Part shown: positions 1 through 13,190 of the stretch, piece after piece
Layout: each line of letters opens with the position of its first letter
How positions within the stretch are numbered: the first letter of the stretch is position 1
DNA from: Synaphobranchus kaupii
Taxonomy: Eukaryota > Chordata > Actinopteri > Anguilliformes > Synaphobranchidae
Direction of reading: 5' to 3'
Length of the DNA: 64,000 bases
Assembly (NCBI GenBank): GCA_029718625.1
Contig: CM056391.1
Coordinates: 7,355,465-7,419,464 of the forward strand
Translations under genes and position numbers: made by a program
The notes under the pieces: model-generated
The model's input: only the letters and a program-made list of their open reading frames with translations
What the model was told of the DNA's origin: nothing
The model's database searches: none

Positions 1-173
1 GGGGTGTACCAGGTACATTCTCCAGGTGAGCGGGGTGTATCAGGTACATTCTCCAGGTGAGCGGGGTGTATCGGGTATATTCTCCAGGTGAGCGGGGTGT
101 ATCAGGTACATTCTCCAGGTGAGCGGGGTGTATCGGGTACATTCTCCAGGTGAGCGGGGTGTATCAGGTACAT
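1..173. repeat. 31-bp minisatellite, about 5.6 copies
   Basis: Consecutive copies of a 31-bp unit beginning GGGGTGTATCAGGTACATTC, with single-base variation (TACC/TATC, CAGG/CGGG). The array runs off the left edge, so its full length is unknown. It lies in intron 1 of ptchd4. Confidence 0.93.
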
Positions 174-381
174 TCACTCTGCTTTCACAGGAGGATCCGG
201 TCTCTTCTCCTGGATAAAATGAACCCTTCCGCAATGTGGGGAGCCTCACGCCAGCCCCCACAGCATGGAGGAGCACTTCAGGCATGTGGGCACTGGGGGG
301 CGCTGTTGGACTTGTGGGGACAGGGCTTTGATGGGGTTTGTGGTAACTCTACTTTAGACAAGCAACTGAGACGTCACCCAT

Positions 382-645
382 TAACGTTCCAGGGGCTTGT
401 TAAGGGTATAGGTAACAGTACACAGTAATGCTATGGACACTTACAGGCTCATTAAGGGTATAGGTAAAAGACGTTCCAGGGGCTTGTTAAGGGTATAGGT
501 AAAAGACGTTCCAGGGGCTTGTTAAGGGTATAGGTAAAAGACGTTCCAGGGGCTTGTTAAGGGTATAGGTAAAAGACGTTCCAGGGGCTTGTTAAGGGTA
601 TAGGTAAAAGACGTTCCAGGGGCTTGTTAAGGGTATAGGTAAAAG
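382..645. repeat. 35-bp minisatellite
   Basis: Five essentially identical 35-bp copies start at 471, 506, 541, 576 and 611 (ACGTTCCAGGGGCTTGTTAA then GGGTATAGGTAAAAG). They are preceded by two diverged copies from 382. The near identity of the five copies indicates recent expansion or conversion. Confidence 0.93.
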
Positions 646-895
646 CCCTTTCAAGCCGAGGAAGTGTAGCTTTTGTGTCGCCATGTTGTACAAATTGGAG
701 CCAGAGACTGCAGTAGGGGAAAGGGGGATCCTTATTTGGTCATCAAGTCCTGGCCGGGTTCAGGTATACCCCCAAGGTCGTGATTCAGGTGTATGCGTAT
801 GGTTTCAGGTGTGTGGCCACGGTTCAGTTGTGAGATCAAGGTTCAGGTATGTGGTCATGTTTGAAGGTTACGGTCACTGTTCAGGTGTGTTCTTA

Positions 896-991
<96 letters not shown>

Positions 992-1005
992 CTATAAGAG
1001 AAAGA

Positions 1006-2462
1006 GTGTACAGGAAGTCCCCTTACACACCTGTACAGGAAGTCACCGTACACACCTGTACAGGAAGTCCCCTTATACACCTGTACAGGAAGTCACCACA
1101 CACACCTGTACAGGAAGTCCCCTTACACACCTGTACAGGAAGTCCCCTTACACACCTGTACAGGAAGTCACCGTACACACCTGTACAGGAAGTCCCCTTA
1201 CACACCTGTACAGGAAGTCCCCTTATACACCTGTACAGGAAGTCACCACACACACCTGTACAGGAAGTCCCCTTACACACCTGTACAGGAAGTCCCCTTA
1301 CACACCTGTACAGGAAGTCACCGTACACACTTGTACAGGAAGTCCCCTTACACACCTGTACAGGAAGTCACCGTACACACATGTACAGGAAGTCCCCTTA
1401 TACACCTGTACAGGAAGTCACCGTACACACCTGTACAGGAAGTCCCCTTATACACCTGTACAGGAAGCCAATGCACACACCTGTACAGGAAGTCACCGCA
1501 TACACCTGTACAGGAAGTCCCTACATACACCTGTACAGGAAGTCCCCTTACACACCTGTACAGGAAGTCCCCTTACACACCTGTACAGGAAATCCCTACA
1601 TACACCTGTACAGGAAGTCCCCTTACACACCTGTACAGGAAGTCCCCTTACACACCTGTACAGGAAGTCCCATTACACACCTGTACAGGAAGTCACCGTA
1701 CACACCTGTACAGGAAGTCCCCTTACACACCTGTACAGGAAGTCCCCTTATACACCTGTACAGGAAGTCACCACACACACCTGTACAGGAAGTCCCCTTA
1801 CACACCTGTACAGGAAGTCCCCTTACACACCTGTACAGGAAGTCACCGTACACACCTGTACAGGAAGTCCCCTTATACACCTGTACAGGAAGCCAATGCA
1901 CACACCTGTACAGGAAGTCACCGCATACACCTGTACAGGAAGTCCCCACACACACCTGTACAGGAAGTCCCTACATACACCTGTATAGGAAGTCCCCTTA
2001 CACACCTGTACAGGAAGTCCCCTTACACACCTGTACAGGAAGTCACCGTACACACCTGTACAGGAAGTCCCCTTACACACCTGTACAGGAAGTCACCGTA
2101 CACATCTGTACAGGAAGTCACCGTACACACCTGTACAGGAAGTCCCCTTATACACCTGTACAGGAAGCCAATGCACACACCTGTACAGGAAGTCACCACA
2201 TACACCTGTACAGGAAGTCCCCACACACACCTGTACAGGAAGTCCCCACACACACCTGTACAGGAAGTCACCGCAAACACCTGTACAGGAAGTCACCGTA
2301 CACACCTGTACAGGAAGTCACCGTACACAACTGTACAGGAAGTCCCCTTATACACCTGTACAGGAAGTCACCGCAAACACCTGTACAGGACGTCCCCACA
2401 CACCCCTGTACAGGAAGTCCCCACACACACCTGTACAGGAGGTCCCCTTACACACCTGTATT
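1006..2462. repeat. 25-bp minisatellite built on the palindrome CCTGTACAGG, about 58 copies
   Basis: Each unit has a constant self-complementary 10-mer, CCTGTACAGG, followed by a 15-bp segment that occurs in a handful of variants (AAGTCCCCTTACACA, AAGTCACCGTACACA, AAGTCACCACACACA, AAGCCAATGCACACA, AAGTCCCTACATACA). Because 25 is not a multiple of 3 and the unit has no stop in any frame, frames stay open for hundreds of codons on both strands; these are artefacts. The variants recur at multiples of 25 bp (the CCAATG type near 1467, 1892 and 2167), showing block duplication. Confidence 0.95.
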
Positions 2463-3279
2463 GGTGTGTGTTTGTATAACAGTATTTTCAAGCTCCCACA
2501 TTGCACATCAAGCACACATCACAGAAATAGCCGTTATGTTATTATTTTTAATGAATAGGTATGTGTGTGTGTGTGTGCGTTTATGCGAGACTCCCTATGC
2601 TCCCTGCATTTTATATATAATAACTGTATAAACGCGCACACACAAACATAATAACACATAATTCCCTTCTGTAAGGAGCTCAGCCTGATTTAAATGGCTG
2701 AACGGTCACCCTGCTAACAGGCCCGGGGCGCTAAGCTAATGAGCACCGGCTCTTCATCTCACACAGAACGGGAGTACCGCAGGGTGGCGTTCACCGGCGC
2801 GGACCCAGGAGCCGTTACCCGCCAGCGACTGTGACGGCACAATAAGCGCGCCCTGAGGAAAGCATTTAATCGCCATTTCCGCCGGCCAGAGAGGAAGCTT
2901 CGTGCTCCGGCAGTAATCTCCCGCCAAAACCCACCGCTGACGCACCATATTAATGCCTTTAATTACACATATGTGAGGCTATAAATACCATTCTGGGGAT
3001 ATTAATATTGTGGATAAGCGTGTGGGTGTAGAGTGGGAGTGGAGGCTTATACAGCCAGCTCTCCAGGGGAGGTTTAGAGCATGTATTAACATCAAAAGTA
3101 ATATAGTAATACAGTGGCATTAAAAGGATTAAGGACAGTGTTGAAAAATGTGGCGTATAAGTCTATTGTGTGGGTCTGAGCTGCAGGTCTCTAAAGACAG
3201 GCACCATGCTGAAAGTACAGAGTAATTACACCCACAGAACAAGCCCCCACCACACCGAGCATCTGACTGCCATGTGAAT

Positions 3280-3374
3280 CAGCCTCCACATCCTCCTGAA
3301 CCAAGAGTATCTCCCACATCCTCCTGAACCAAGAGTCTCTCCCACATCCTCCTGAACCAAGAGTCTCTCCCACA
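3280..3374. repeat. 28-bp tandem repeat, 3 copies
   Basis: Three direct copies of a unit containing CCTCCTGAACCAAGAGTCTC, with one base difference in the first copy (GTATC for GTCTC). Confidence 0.9.
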
Positions 3375-3624
3375 TGCATGTACAAACGCAAACACACACA
3401 CACACACACGTATGTACGTACACACGTATACACACGCAAACATACACTCACATATGTACGCACGTATACACACGCAAACATACACACGCACATACGTACA
3501 CACGTATACACACGCAAACATACACACACGCATGTACATACACATGTATACACACGCAAACATACACACACACATACCTATGTACGTACGCACGTATACA
3601 CAAGCAAACATACACACGCACATA
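3374..3624. repeat. Compound CA/ACGTAT microsatellite interrupted by the assembly gap
   Basis: Alternating purine-pyrimidine sequence made of CACACA, CGTATACACACGCAAACATA and related motifs, partly ordered as a repeat of about 38-40 bp. It runs directly into the N gap. Just past the gap come CACACG and, at 4168-4186, a poly-G run. Confidence 0.9.
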
Positions 3625-4124
3625 NNNNNNNNNNNNNNNNNNNNNNNNNNNNNNNNNNNNNNNNNNNNNNNNNNNNNNNNNNNNNNNNNNNNNNNNNNNN
3701 NNNNNNNNNNNNNNNNNNNNNNNNNNNNNNNNNNNNNNNNNNNNNNNNNNNNNNNNNNNNNNNNNNNNNNNNNNNNNNNNNNNNNNNNNNNNNNNNNNNN
3801 NNNNNNNNNNNNNNNNNNNNNNNNNNNNNNNNNNNNNNNNNNNNNNNNNNNNNNNNNNNNNNNNNNNNNNNNNNNNNNNNNNNNNNNNNNNNNNNNNNNN
3901 NNNNNNNNNNNNNNNNNNNNNNNNNNNNNNNNNNNNNNNNNNNNNNNNNNNNNNNNNNNNNNNNNNNNNNNNNNNNNNNNNNNNNNNNNNNNNNNNNNNN
4001 NNNNNNNNNNNNNNNNNNNNNNNNNNNNNNNNNNNNNNNNNNNNNNNNNNNNNNNNNNNNNNNNNNNNNNNNNNNNNNNNNNNNNNNNNNNNNNNNNNNN
4101 NNNNNNNNNNNNNNNNNNNNNNNN
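3625..4124. other. Assembly gap (500 N)
   Basis: Exactly 500 N characters, so probably a placeholder rather than a measured length. It lies inside a CA-rich tandem tract, which explains the break in assembly. Confidence 0.99.
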
Positions 4125-4439
4125 CACACGCTAATGGTCTTAGGAAATCAGACCCGAATCAGTCAGCGAGGGGGGGGGGGGGGGGGGTACTGGTAATACT
4201 TTAATGACTGAGACTCCAGTGCATTTTTCTAAAACTATTGCCCTATATAGATTGTATATGCAACTTTAGTTTGGCAGGTAGAATTTCTGGTAGAGTAATG
4301 ATGCTGTAGACCTATGTCTTTGAGCTATATTTCAGCTAGACTAGCACTAGAGGTTGGCAAGGTAGGCCATATTGTTTTCGGAATTTAATGCCAACTTCCG
4401 TTCCCTATATTCCCTATATGGAACATTTTACAGTGACCT

Positions 4440-5060
4440 GATCCAGTGGTTACCTGTGTATGCTGGTTTTTGTTGCAGCCAATCTCTTGCTTAATTAAGG
4501 TTGTTGAACACATGGACAAAGTTCTTTTGTATTTTTTGTGCCTTAAACCTGTTTTCCTTTAACACAATGCAGATTTGGTTTATTATCATTTGCCTTGTCC
4601 TTGAATTCTTCATTATCTACTAAATGGTTAGTTCCAGATTTTCCCCAATTAGGAGCCTATTGATTCATTTGATCAGATAATGTATAAAATGATTCTTTTT
4701 TATACCTCTTTTTATGTAATCGTTTGCAATATAGCACAATAAGCACAATGTGAATATGGGACCTCTGTTCTTAATGACATGCGTAGCTATTTCCGACATA
4801 ATGTGGTTTAAGAGGTTCAATAATCCCCCAAAAAAAACATGAAAAGTGTCTAATTAAGAAAAATGAACAGCTTGGTAAATTTCCGGGATTGCAACTGCGT
4901 TTGGAGCGAAAACCGGCACACACAGGGGTCCCCAGGACCATGATTGAGAACCGCTGGCCTGATCTACGAGGGAACCGGCATTGGTGTATAGAGTTAATTA
5001 GGTAATTAAGCAGGGTAATTTGTGGAAACAAAAACCTGGCCCATCTGGAATGCACTGGCA
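4440..5060. repeat. Probable interspersed repeat with imperfect terminal inverted repeats
   Basis: The left end (ATGCTGGTTTTTGTTGCAGC, then CTTGCTTAATTAA) is roughly inverted at the right end (GTAATTAAGCAGGGTAATTT, then AACAAAAACCTGGCCC). The inner piece GGGTCCCCAGGACCATGATT resembles sequence common in fish dispersed repeats. I infer a degenerate DNA element of about 600 bp ending 70 bp before ptchd4 exon 2. Family not identified. Confidence 0.4.
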
Positions 5061-5128
5061 GCTCATGTTAGCCCTAGGTTTCAGTGTCTGAATGGTGAAT
5101 GAAAACACAACTGATATGGTCTGTTTAG

Positions 5129-5610
<482 letters not shown>

Positions 5611-5619
5611 GTAAGTGCT

Positions 5620-6895
5620 AGCCCCCCTCCTCCCCCCGCACAACACCACCCCCCCACCCCAACCTCCGCTCACCCCAAACACCCTCCCACCCCGCCCTCA
5701 CCCCAACCTCTGCTCACCCCAAACACCCCCCACCCCAACCTCCGCTCACCCCAAACACCCCCCACCCCAACCTCTGCTCACCCCAAACACCCCCCACCCC
5801 CTCACCCCAACCTCCGCTCACCCCAAACACCCCCCACCCCCTCACCCCAACCTCCGCTCACCCCAAAACACCCCCCACCCCAAAGTCCGCTCACCCCAAA
5901 ACACCCTCCCACCCCAACCTCGCTCACCCCAAACACCCCCCACCCCCAACCTCTGCTCACCCCCAAACACCCCCCCACCCCCCTCACCCCAACCTCGCTC
6001 ACCCCAAACACCCCCCCACCCCCCCCACCCCAAAGTCCGCTCACCCCAAACACCCTCCCACCCCCAACCTCCGCTCACCCCAAACACCCCCCACCCCCCT
6101 CACCCCAACCTCCGCTCACCCCAAACACCCTCCCACCCCAACCTCCGCTCACCCCAAACACCCCCCACCCCCTCACCCCCAACCTCCGCTCACCCCAAAC
6201 ACCCCCCCCACCCCAACCTCCCGCTCACCCCAAACACCCTCCCACCCCCGCCCTCACCCCCAACCCTCTGCTCACCCCAAACACCCCCCACCCCAACCTC
6301 CGCTCACCCCCAAACACCCCCCCACCCCAACCTCTGCTCACCCCCAAACACCCCCCCACCACCCCCTCACCCCCAACCTCCGCTCACCCCAAACACCCCC
6401 CACCCCCCCACCCCAAAGTCCGCTCACCCCCAAACACCCTCCCACCCCAACCTCCGCTCACCCCCAAACACCCTCCCACCCCGCCCTCACTCCAACCTCC
6501 TCTCACCCCAAACACCCCCCCACCCCCTCACCCCCAACCTCCGCTCACCCCAAACACCCTCCACCCCCTCACCCCAACCTCCACTCACCCCAAACACCCC
6601 CCCACCCCAACCTCCGCTCACCCCCAAACACCCTCCCACCCCGCCCTCACTCCAACCTCCTCTCACCCCAAACACCCCCCCCACCCCCCCCACCCCAAAG
6701 TCCGCTCACCCCCAAACACCCTCCCACCCCAACCTCCGCTCACCCCAAACACCCCTCCCACCCCCGCCCTCACTCCAACCTCCTCTCACCCCAAACACCC
6801 CCCACCCCTCCCTCACTCCAACCTCCTCTCACCCCACAACCCCCCCACCCCACCCTCCGCTCACCCCCAAACCCAAACACCCCCCCCACCCAATC
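5620..6895. repeat. C-rich, G-poor minisatellite (about 30-40 bp unit) next to the exon 2 donor
   Basis: Repeats of CACCCCAACCTCCGCTCACC and CCAAACACCCCCCACCCC with unit-length variation. The plus strand is almost without G apart from one G in each CTCCGCTC or AAAGTCCGCTC segment. The minus strand therefore carries dense GGGG tracts. All forward frames read Pro/Thr/Ser/His-rich sequence with no stop, which is not a gene. Confidence 0.95.
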
Positions 6896-6910
6896 CAGCA
6901 TGAAGTACAT

Positions 6911-7050
6911 AAAGGGATTACAGTACTCTTAAAGGGATTACAGTACTCTTAAAGGGATTACAGTACTCTTAAAGGGATTACAGTACTCTTAAAGGGATTA
7001 CAGTACTCTTAAAGGGATTACAGTACTCTTAAAGGGATTACAGTACTCTT
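6911..7050. repeat. 20-bp tandem repeat, 7 perfect copies
   Basis: Seven head-to-tail copies of AAAGGGATTACAGTACTCTT followed by a partial AAAGGG. No differences are visible between copies. Confidence 0.97.
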
Positions 7051-7658
7051 AAAGGGCTTCCTCTTCAAAGAGGGGCTTTAATTGTTCTCTGAATCTGCAC
7101 CATGTTGTGCGACCCTCATGCTAATCTCCGCTATAGCATTCCAGAGGTTCCTTTCTATCAGTTATATGCAGCTGTTGTTTTTTTCCACGTTACAGCAGGC
7201 CCTCGTGCTCCTTTTCCTGAAATCCCCGGTTCATTACTGAGCCAAAAGGGACGTTAAAAGTGCCGACGCAATTATCCCATTACCGTTATTTAACTGTAAA
7301 TCTTCCAATAAATTAAGGGAAAACAATTTCACTCGATATTATATGCAAGTAATTGTTTCTTGCTGCTAGTTTTCTTTGCCTTATATTGTCATCGATCTGT
7401 GTGATTCATTCGACGGTCCATTTTGAAGTAAATTTATGTGTTACAATAGCTCATGATTTTTTAAAATGAGACACACAAAAAAAACTGACGTATTAGGCCA
7501 ATTCATTATCTAAGTTAAATTAGGAAAACATGATTGACAATGACATACCACCATAATATTGTAATGCAAAGATAATTATAGTCACAGTACTAGAGAACAT
7601 TTGGTGCATGGGCACAACAAGGTCTCACAACTAAAGTAAATAATGAATATAAAAAAGT

Positions 7659-7728
7659 GAAGTTGGCAAATATTGTAAATTCAGCACTATTATGAAGTCG
7701 GCAAATATTGTAAATTCAGCACTATTAT
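7659..7728. repeat. 35-bp direct duplication
   Basis: Two adjacent copies of a unit starting GAAGTTGGCAAATATTGTAA, differing at one base (TTGG/TCGG). Confidence 0.9.
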
Positions 7729-10700
7729 GAAATCCTATCATGAGAGGATTTAGGGCCATTTTCTGTGTAAACATCAGGGTGCTCTGACTTAACCAAAAGC
7801 AGAGGATGTATGGGTTTTGCCACATGTAGAAAAAGTAGCATACTGGGGTCCTGTCACAGGGATCCTCAGATCCAAAGAATGACTTTTTTTGTGTCAGTTT
7901 TTGTACAACAGAATAAACATATTTTAAGTTTGGCCCTGGAACACAGACACTTCTATAAAGGTTTTATTTTTAAAACATTGTCCCACTGGTCTGAACCTGG
8001 CATGAAATGAGATGTGTAGTGACCAGACATGCACACCAAAACATAATCATAAAAGATATGAGCACAAATGTTAAGTTACTTCATGCAGACAATAGAAGAC
8101 TGCAGGAAATCATCACGTCCCATAATGCAGTGGGGTCTGAACAAAAAGCAAGGCGACGTTGTTTTTTTCCATTTCCGTATCTAGAACATTCTTCCTGTTT
8201 AATGCACTGGCAATCAATGTTGGCGAAACAAAAAGATCATATCATTATTGTGTCAGCGAGTTTACAAACACACTGCGGAGGCTTCACTGAAGGCTAATTA
8301 AACTGGTGATTGTGTAAACAACTGCCGTCTCGCTACCCGTTCTGAGTAAAAACACAACTGTGAATGCGGAATTTTTATATTCGAGCTGAATTATAGTCGA
8401 ATAGATGGACTGACCTGATTTAATGGAAGTGCCAACCCGTGTTTCTGTCAGTGGCTTCTACACGTCCATTATCTGCTCAGGTTAATAAAGGCCGAGAATT
8501 TTGTGCACACATGACCTTGCTATCTTCCTGTTCTTTTCTCATTGAACATTTCTTTGCGAACCCTTAAAGCTTTTTTATTTTTTTTTTAGCCAAGAATATT
8601 TAACATGGAACATTTGCTGTGTGTTTTTCTCCAAAACTGCCTGTAATGTTTTGGGTTTAGCAGCGCCAGATGTAGCGAACGGGATCACCATTATTTAAAA
8701 ATGTCAGTCGCCAACATTACCAGAGACTTTCGGGTCCAAAATCGAATGTCTGCAGAGATAATTGAAAAACCACGGCAAGGAAGCTGTATTGATTTGTGGT
8801 GGATGAATATATTCTTATTTGTGTGCTAAGTGGGTACAAAGCCCTAATGCAGACGCTTTCAACCCAGGTACCCCTGGGTGTGGGGGGGGGGGTGGTAATT
8901 GCAATCGCAAACCGAGGGGGAAGCGACTATGATCACAAATGGGGGGTGGGGAGGATATAGTGGGAGATTCAGTGCAAGCTGCCCCAGGGACCCCAACTGT
9001 ACCCTGAAGAACCCCATGTTGAAAACCCAAGAATTCAATAGAACTCCAGTTAGGACTTCTCCATTGATGTGGCCATATACAGATATACAGTATGTAAAGA
9101 CTTATTGTTAACTCCCACAGGTTTAATTCTGTCATCTAGAGCAATGTTTAGCATATTAGGCATATTTTTGTGGAAAATGTTACTTCTTATTCTAACCTTT
9201 AATTCTCAATTGCCTCTGATTTTTTGCTTTGCTAGTAGTTGCTAAGCATTATATAATCACATAACAAGTCCTTCTATAATTGCCAAAAAAAAAAGTATCT
9301 TAAAACTCCAGACGCCAATCTGTTAACTTTTTTTAGGCAGGGTAGGAATTGGAGTTTCTCATTATGTGGCCCCAGGCAGTAGGCCAGTTCCAGATTTAAA
9401 AACGTTCCAAGTGCTTACCTATCAAGGTGAACCAAACTAACTATAACGTTGTCTGTGTGAGCTATGCCAGGTGTGGAGTCAATGAAACCAGAAGTTTCTA
9501 GGGCCTTTAATTCTACTTACAGCTTGCTTCAGGATTGTGCTGTTCAGCTGTATAAATATTACATATGACAGGTAAAGCCTAGCATAAAACTGCAAAGCAT
9601 TTCAGCAATTAAGTTATGTTAGCAGGTTTATGTTTTTATCATTTTACACACAGCATTCCTCATTAATGGCATTAAACTCACTGACTGTGACTGTTAAACA
9701 GAAATTGAAAAAAGAAAAGAAAACACATCACTCAAAACTGAGGAGGAAAAATGAATCGTTATTAAACTGAGTTTGGGCCTGGCTTTTTTTGTTACCCACA
9801 TGTATTGAGACAGATTACACATTATTTAGTCGATCTGGAGAAATTTTCATGTTAAATTTATTGACCTGGGCTATTTTGTGGAGCCAGGCAATCGTACGTG
9901 AACGCGGGGCACTTGAGTTAACAGATGAGAAAAGATTACACGTCTCACTGACAGCGAGTTAATTCACCCACTCCTGAAAGGGCCTCACAATTTTCTGTTC
10001 TTCTGAAGAATTTCATCTTTTGGCAAGTGCTGTTCCGCAGTTCCGTCTGAGCGCGCTCAGTATTTTGACAAGGTTGGCTCAAACAGAAACGTTCACACGG
10101 CTTTCCAACCAGTCACCAATCACCGTTGTCAGTTGGCCAGAATTTTGGTAAACACTTTGTTTAACAGTTTCTCTTCTTATTGTTAGCTTGTCTTCTCAAA
10201 TGTTATTTTTGGGTCATCGAGAACGGCCTCCCTGTCTGGCCCACGGAAACGGTTGCCGAGCAGATTCTCATAATTCTGCGACGAAGCACGTTCAGTGTTT
10301 GCATGTGATAGAAATTAAACGTAATAATAAAAAAATTTGAAAATGGTTCCTTAATATGGATTTATAAGTAATATATTTACACAATTTTGTTTATGATCAA
10401 GCTTCCTCTCAACCGAGTTTTCATTTTGTTAACGAGGCAGAGTTGCCAATGTGCATTCATCTATTTCCAATAAAACAAAAATACAAGGTTGTATTCGGGA
10501 ACACCTCCAAGCTTTGGTCAATGCCAATGTTTATGTCTTTTTTTCTTAAAGCAGGCATAATTGCCCTGTTACTATGACAATAACACGTTTGTCCGGGATT
10601 GAAGGCACTGTAATGGTCTTACCTAACATTGATTTATACACGGTGGCAAATTGAACCTCAGTTTGACTTGATTTTAAACATATCTGCCGCACACCACCTG

Positions 10701-10898
10701 CCCTCCTTCTGCATCAAGCTCATTCCAAGCCAGGCAAACGATTCTCCGCCCTTCGCCGGCATGACGGCAGGCTGTGATTTATGTAACCCCCTCGTACATT
10801 AAGGCAATGAGGAAAAAATACAAGCAAGGTGTTCCGTACAGATGTTCTGCCCAGCTGCAAGGCTTTTCCTTCTCGAAAACTCTACTGCTGCACTGTAA

Positions 10899-10935
10899 AA
10901 ACACACACACACACACACACACACACGCGCACACA
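10899..10935. repeat. (CA)n microsatellite
   Basis: Run of CA dinucleotides ending CGCGCACACA. Confidence 0.9.
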
Positions 10936-11629
10936 TTAATTCATTCATACATATATTTGTTTACGGGAACTATATCACAATTATGTAACTATGGAGCGGT
11001 TGAACGGCATGCACACACATCCCAGAAAATAACCTTACATTCAATGCCCTGAATGCACTGCACTGCATCAAGGTCGCATGATACAACAAACTATCCATCA
11101 AACAAAAAAGATCTAATCCCGTCGTTTGAAGTCAAGATATGATATCCTGAAAGGCGCAGCACGCTTAAGGTTACATGCCTTCTGTCAGGGCCTCCAGAGC
11201 ACGCCGTGCTTTGTTAACCTGTACTTGTACAAGGTCTCATTTTAGAGAGCATGTATCAGCAGTGCCACCACACATTCATAATTAAGCTCCTTTTTTTAAA
11301 TGGACACTAAACCTGTAGAAAGGTCAGAGCTAGCCTGGCTGAGGCAGAACAAACGGCCTACGTTTTACAGGCATTTTACATTGCAATGCCACCTGAGCAT
11401 TGGTAGAACGGACCCGTTACTGGTCACGTGGTTGGCTCCGTATAGGGGTGAAGGTGTGCCACTGCCACCGTTGGCAACCGGAAAAGGACATGGAAAATTG
11501 GTTTCTTCTGTGAACACACGACAGATTTCCAAAACAACTTGGCGAACAGAAGTGCTTGTTTCTAGCCATAGTTGTGCTTCAGTTTATTTATTTATTGGCC
11601 TTTTCCCCCGATTTGGAGTGCCCATTCAT

Positions 11630-11960
11630 ATATCAGCGCTCATGAGGCTACTGTATTCGCACGTGACGTTTAACGCCGCCTCTTATCGTAGCGCGGCTCA
11701 CGGGTCAGGCTCCCGCAGTGATGCGTCAGAGGAAGACACTTTTATGATGAGATGCGGATCCCTGCCAACTGAACTCTCCCTAACCCCGAGCGCCACTACC
11801 GCCAATTACGCGTCGCACTGCGGGGCTACCAGCCACGTCGGTCGGCACGATCCACGAGAACGGCGCTTTAATCGCACGAGCCGCCCAGCAGCCCGTGCTT
11901 CGGTTTATTAACGGACAGTCGGACAACGCGTATTTCAGCGCCACGGTTACGAGAGGAAAG
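11630..11960. promoter_or_regulatory. CpG-rich patch, candidate regulatory element in ptchd4 intron 2
   Basis: A sharp local rise in CpG density within an AT-rich intron. It contains an E-box CACGTG (11660-11665) overlapping a CRE-like TGACGT (11664-11669). No start exon or conserved protein is evident. Regulatory function is inference from composition only. Confidence 0.25.
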
Positions 11961-12769
11961 GTTTTGTAAAGCGAAGCTCTCACCAACACATTGATTGCAC
12001 GTGGTAGCAACGGCTCTCTTTGAACTGAGATTTATGTCTTTGCGGGCTTGTGGATATTTTTGCGGGCTTGAGGTCGTGACTATTGATTTAGCTGTATGTA
12101 CCTTGCATAAGCATTGTTATTGCAAGGCTACATTGATGCAATTGGTCTCAGAGATGGAGAATTCATTAGCTGATGAAACAACAGACGTTTGATTATCAAT
12201 CAAGCTCTCCATCTGAAATCATTCATTGCCAAATAAGTTTTTTTCCCCCATGTCTGCACACAGCCACAAAACATTTGAACAAATATATTGTAATCGTTTT
12301 ATTTTGTTCATGTATAAGATGTACATTTAATAGTTTTACAACACAAATATAAAGCAGGCGTAATTAGCGCTGGATGATGTAAATGTAAAAGTAATGTCTG
12401 TATGTGGACACCTTCCAAATGCTCTTATTCTTCCCATAATCACATCCTGTTCAGCGTTCTGGTACTAACACTACAGCCACACACTGCGTTTTTCTGGTGC
12501 ACTTTACAGGCCAATAAAATGCTACTGCCGTTAATGCCAGTCAACTCTAAACATAATTTATCGCCTGTCACATCAACTTAGCGCATTTTTTTTCGGTCAC
12601 AGCTGCTCTTGTTCAGTCCCTGTGCTGGTCCAAAGTACCGCTAACCCAGTCGGGGTTTATATTTCTCACCCTTCCGAGTAGGACAGTTTGTGTATCTCGT
12701 ATTTATCTAGACATCTCATTTATTTAAATACGTTTGGACCAAGGGGCCAAGACTGGGCTTTCATTTTGA

Positions 12770-13190
12770 AGCTCACTTCCTGGTTGGGCTGGGAGCGGCA
12801 ATTGTGCCGTTGCTCACTAGCGCCACTGCGATTGGCTCCAGTATAGGTCTTTCCCCATGTAAGTCAATGGCAGCAATGTGGTCAAAATACTCAGTCAATA
12901 AATTTTTCCCACAAAAAAATGTAATTGCAATAGGTGCCTTTCCTTCATCTAATGCCTCTGCATGTGCTGATTTTTTTTGTTATATTGTGTCATTTGGACA
13001 GGGTATTCACATTTGTTCAGGACCAATCAGAGGGACAGGTTGAGTCCTCTTCGGCTCCACGGAGCAGGCGCAGTTTGTACAAACGGGCGGCGAAAAAGAC
13101 ATTCAATTCAGTTTTTACGAGGCCGTGGAAAGGCAATGGGTGATTTCACAGTGGCTTTGTCCATATTTTTATACAGTCTATGGTTTGGAC
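12770..13190. repeat. Probable interspersed repeat
   Basis: Single region containing CATGTAAGTCAATGGCAGCA, GGACCAATCAGAGGGACAGG and, at its end, TTTTTATACAGTCTATGG. I recall the last motif as common in dispersed fish repeats. No coding capacity. Boundaries approximate and family not named. Confidence 0.3.

Noticed and set aside
1006..2462. CRISPR-like look of constant palindrome plus variable segment
   Set aside because: The 'spacers' are only a few variants of one sequence, the period is 25 bp, and the genome is vertebrate with no cas genes.
1006..2631. 541-codon open frame (YRKSPYTPVQEV repeats)
   Set aside because: All three forward frames and some reverse frames are open because of the 25-bp repeat. 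The same peptide repeats appear in each frame.
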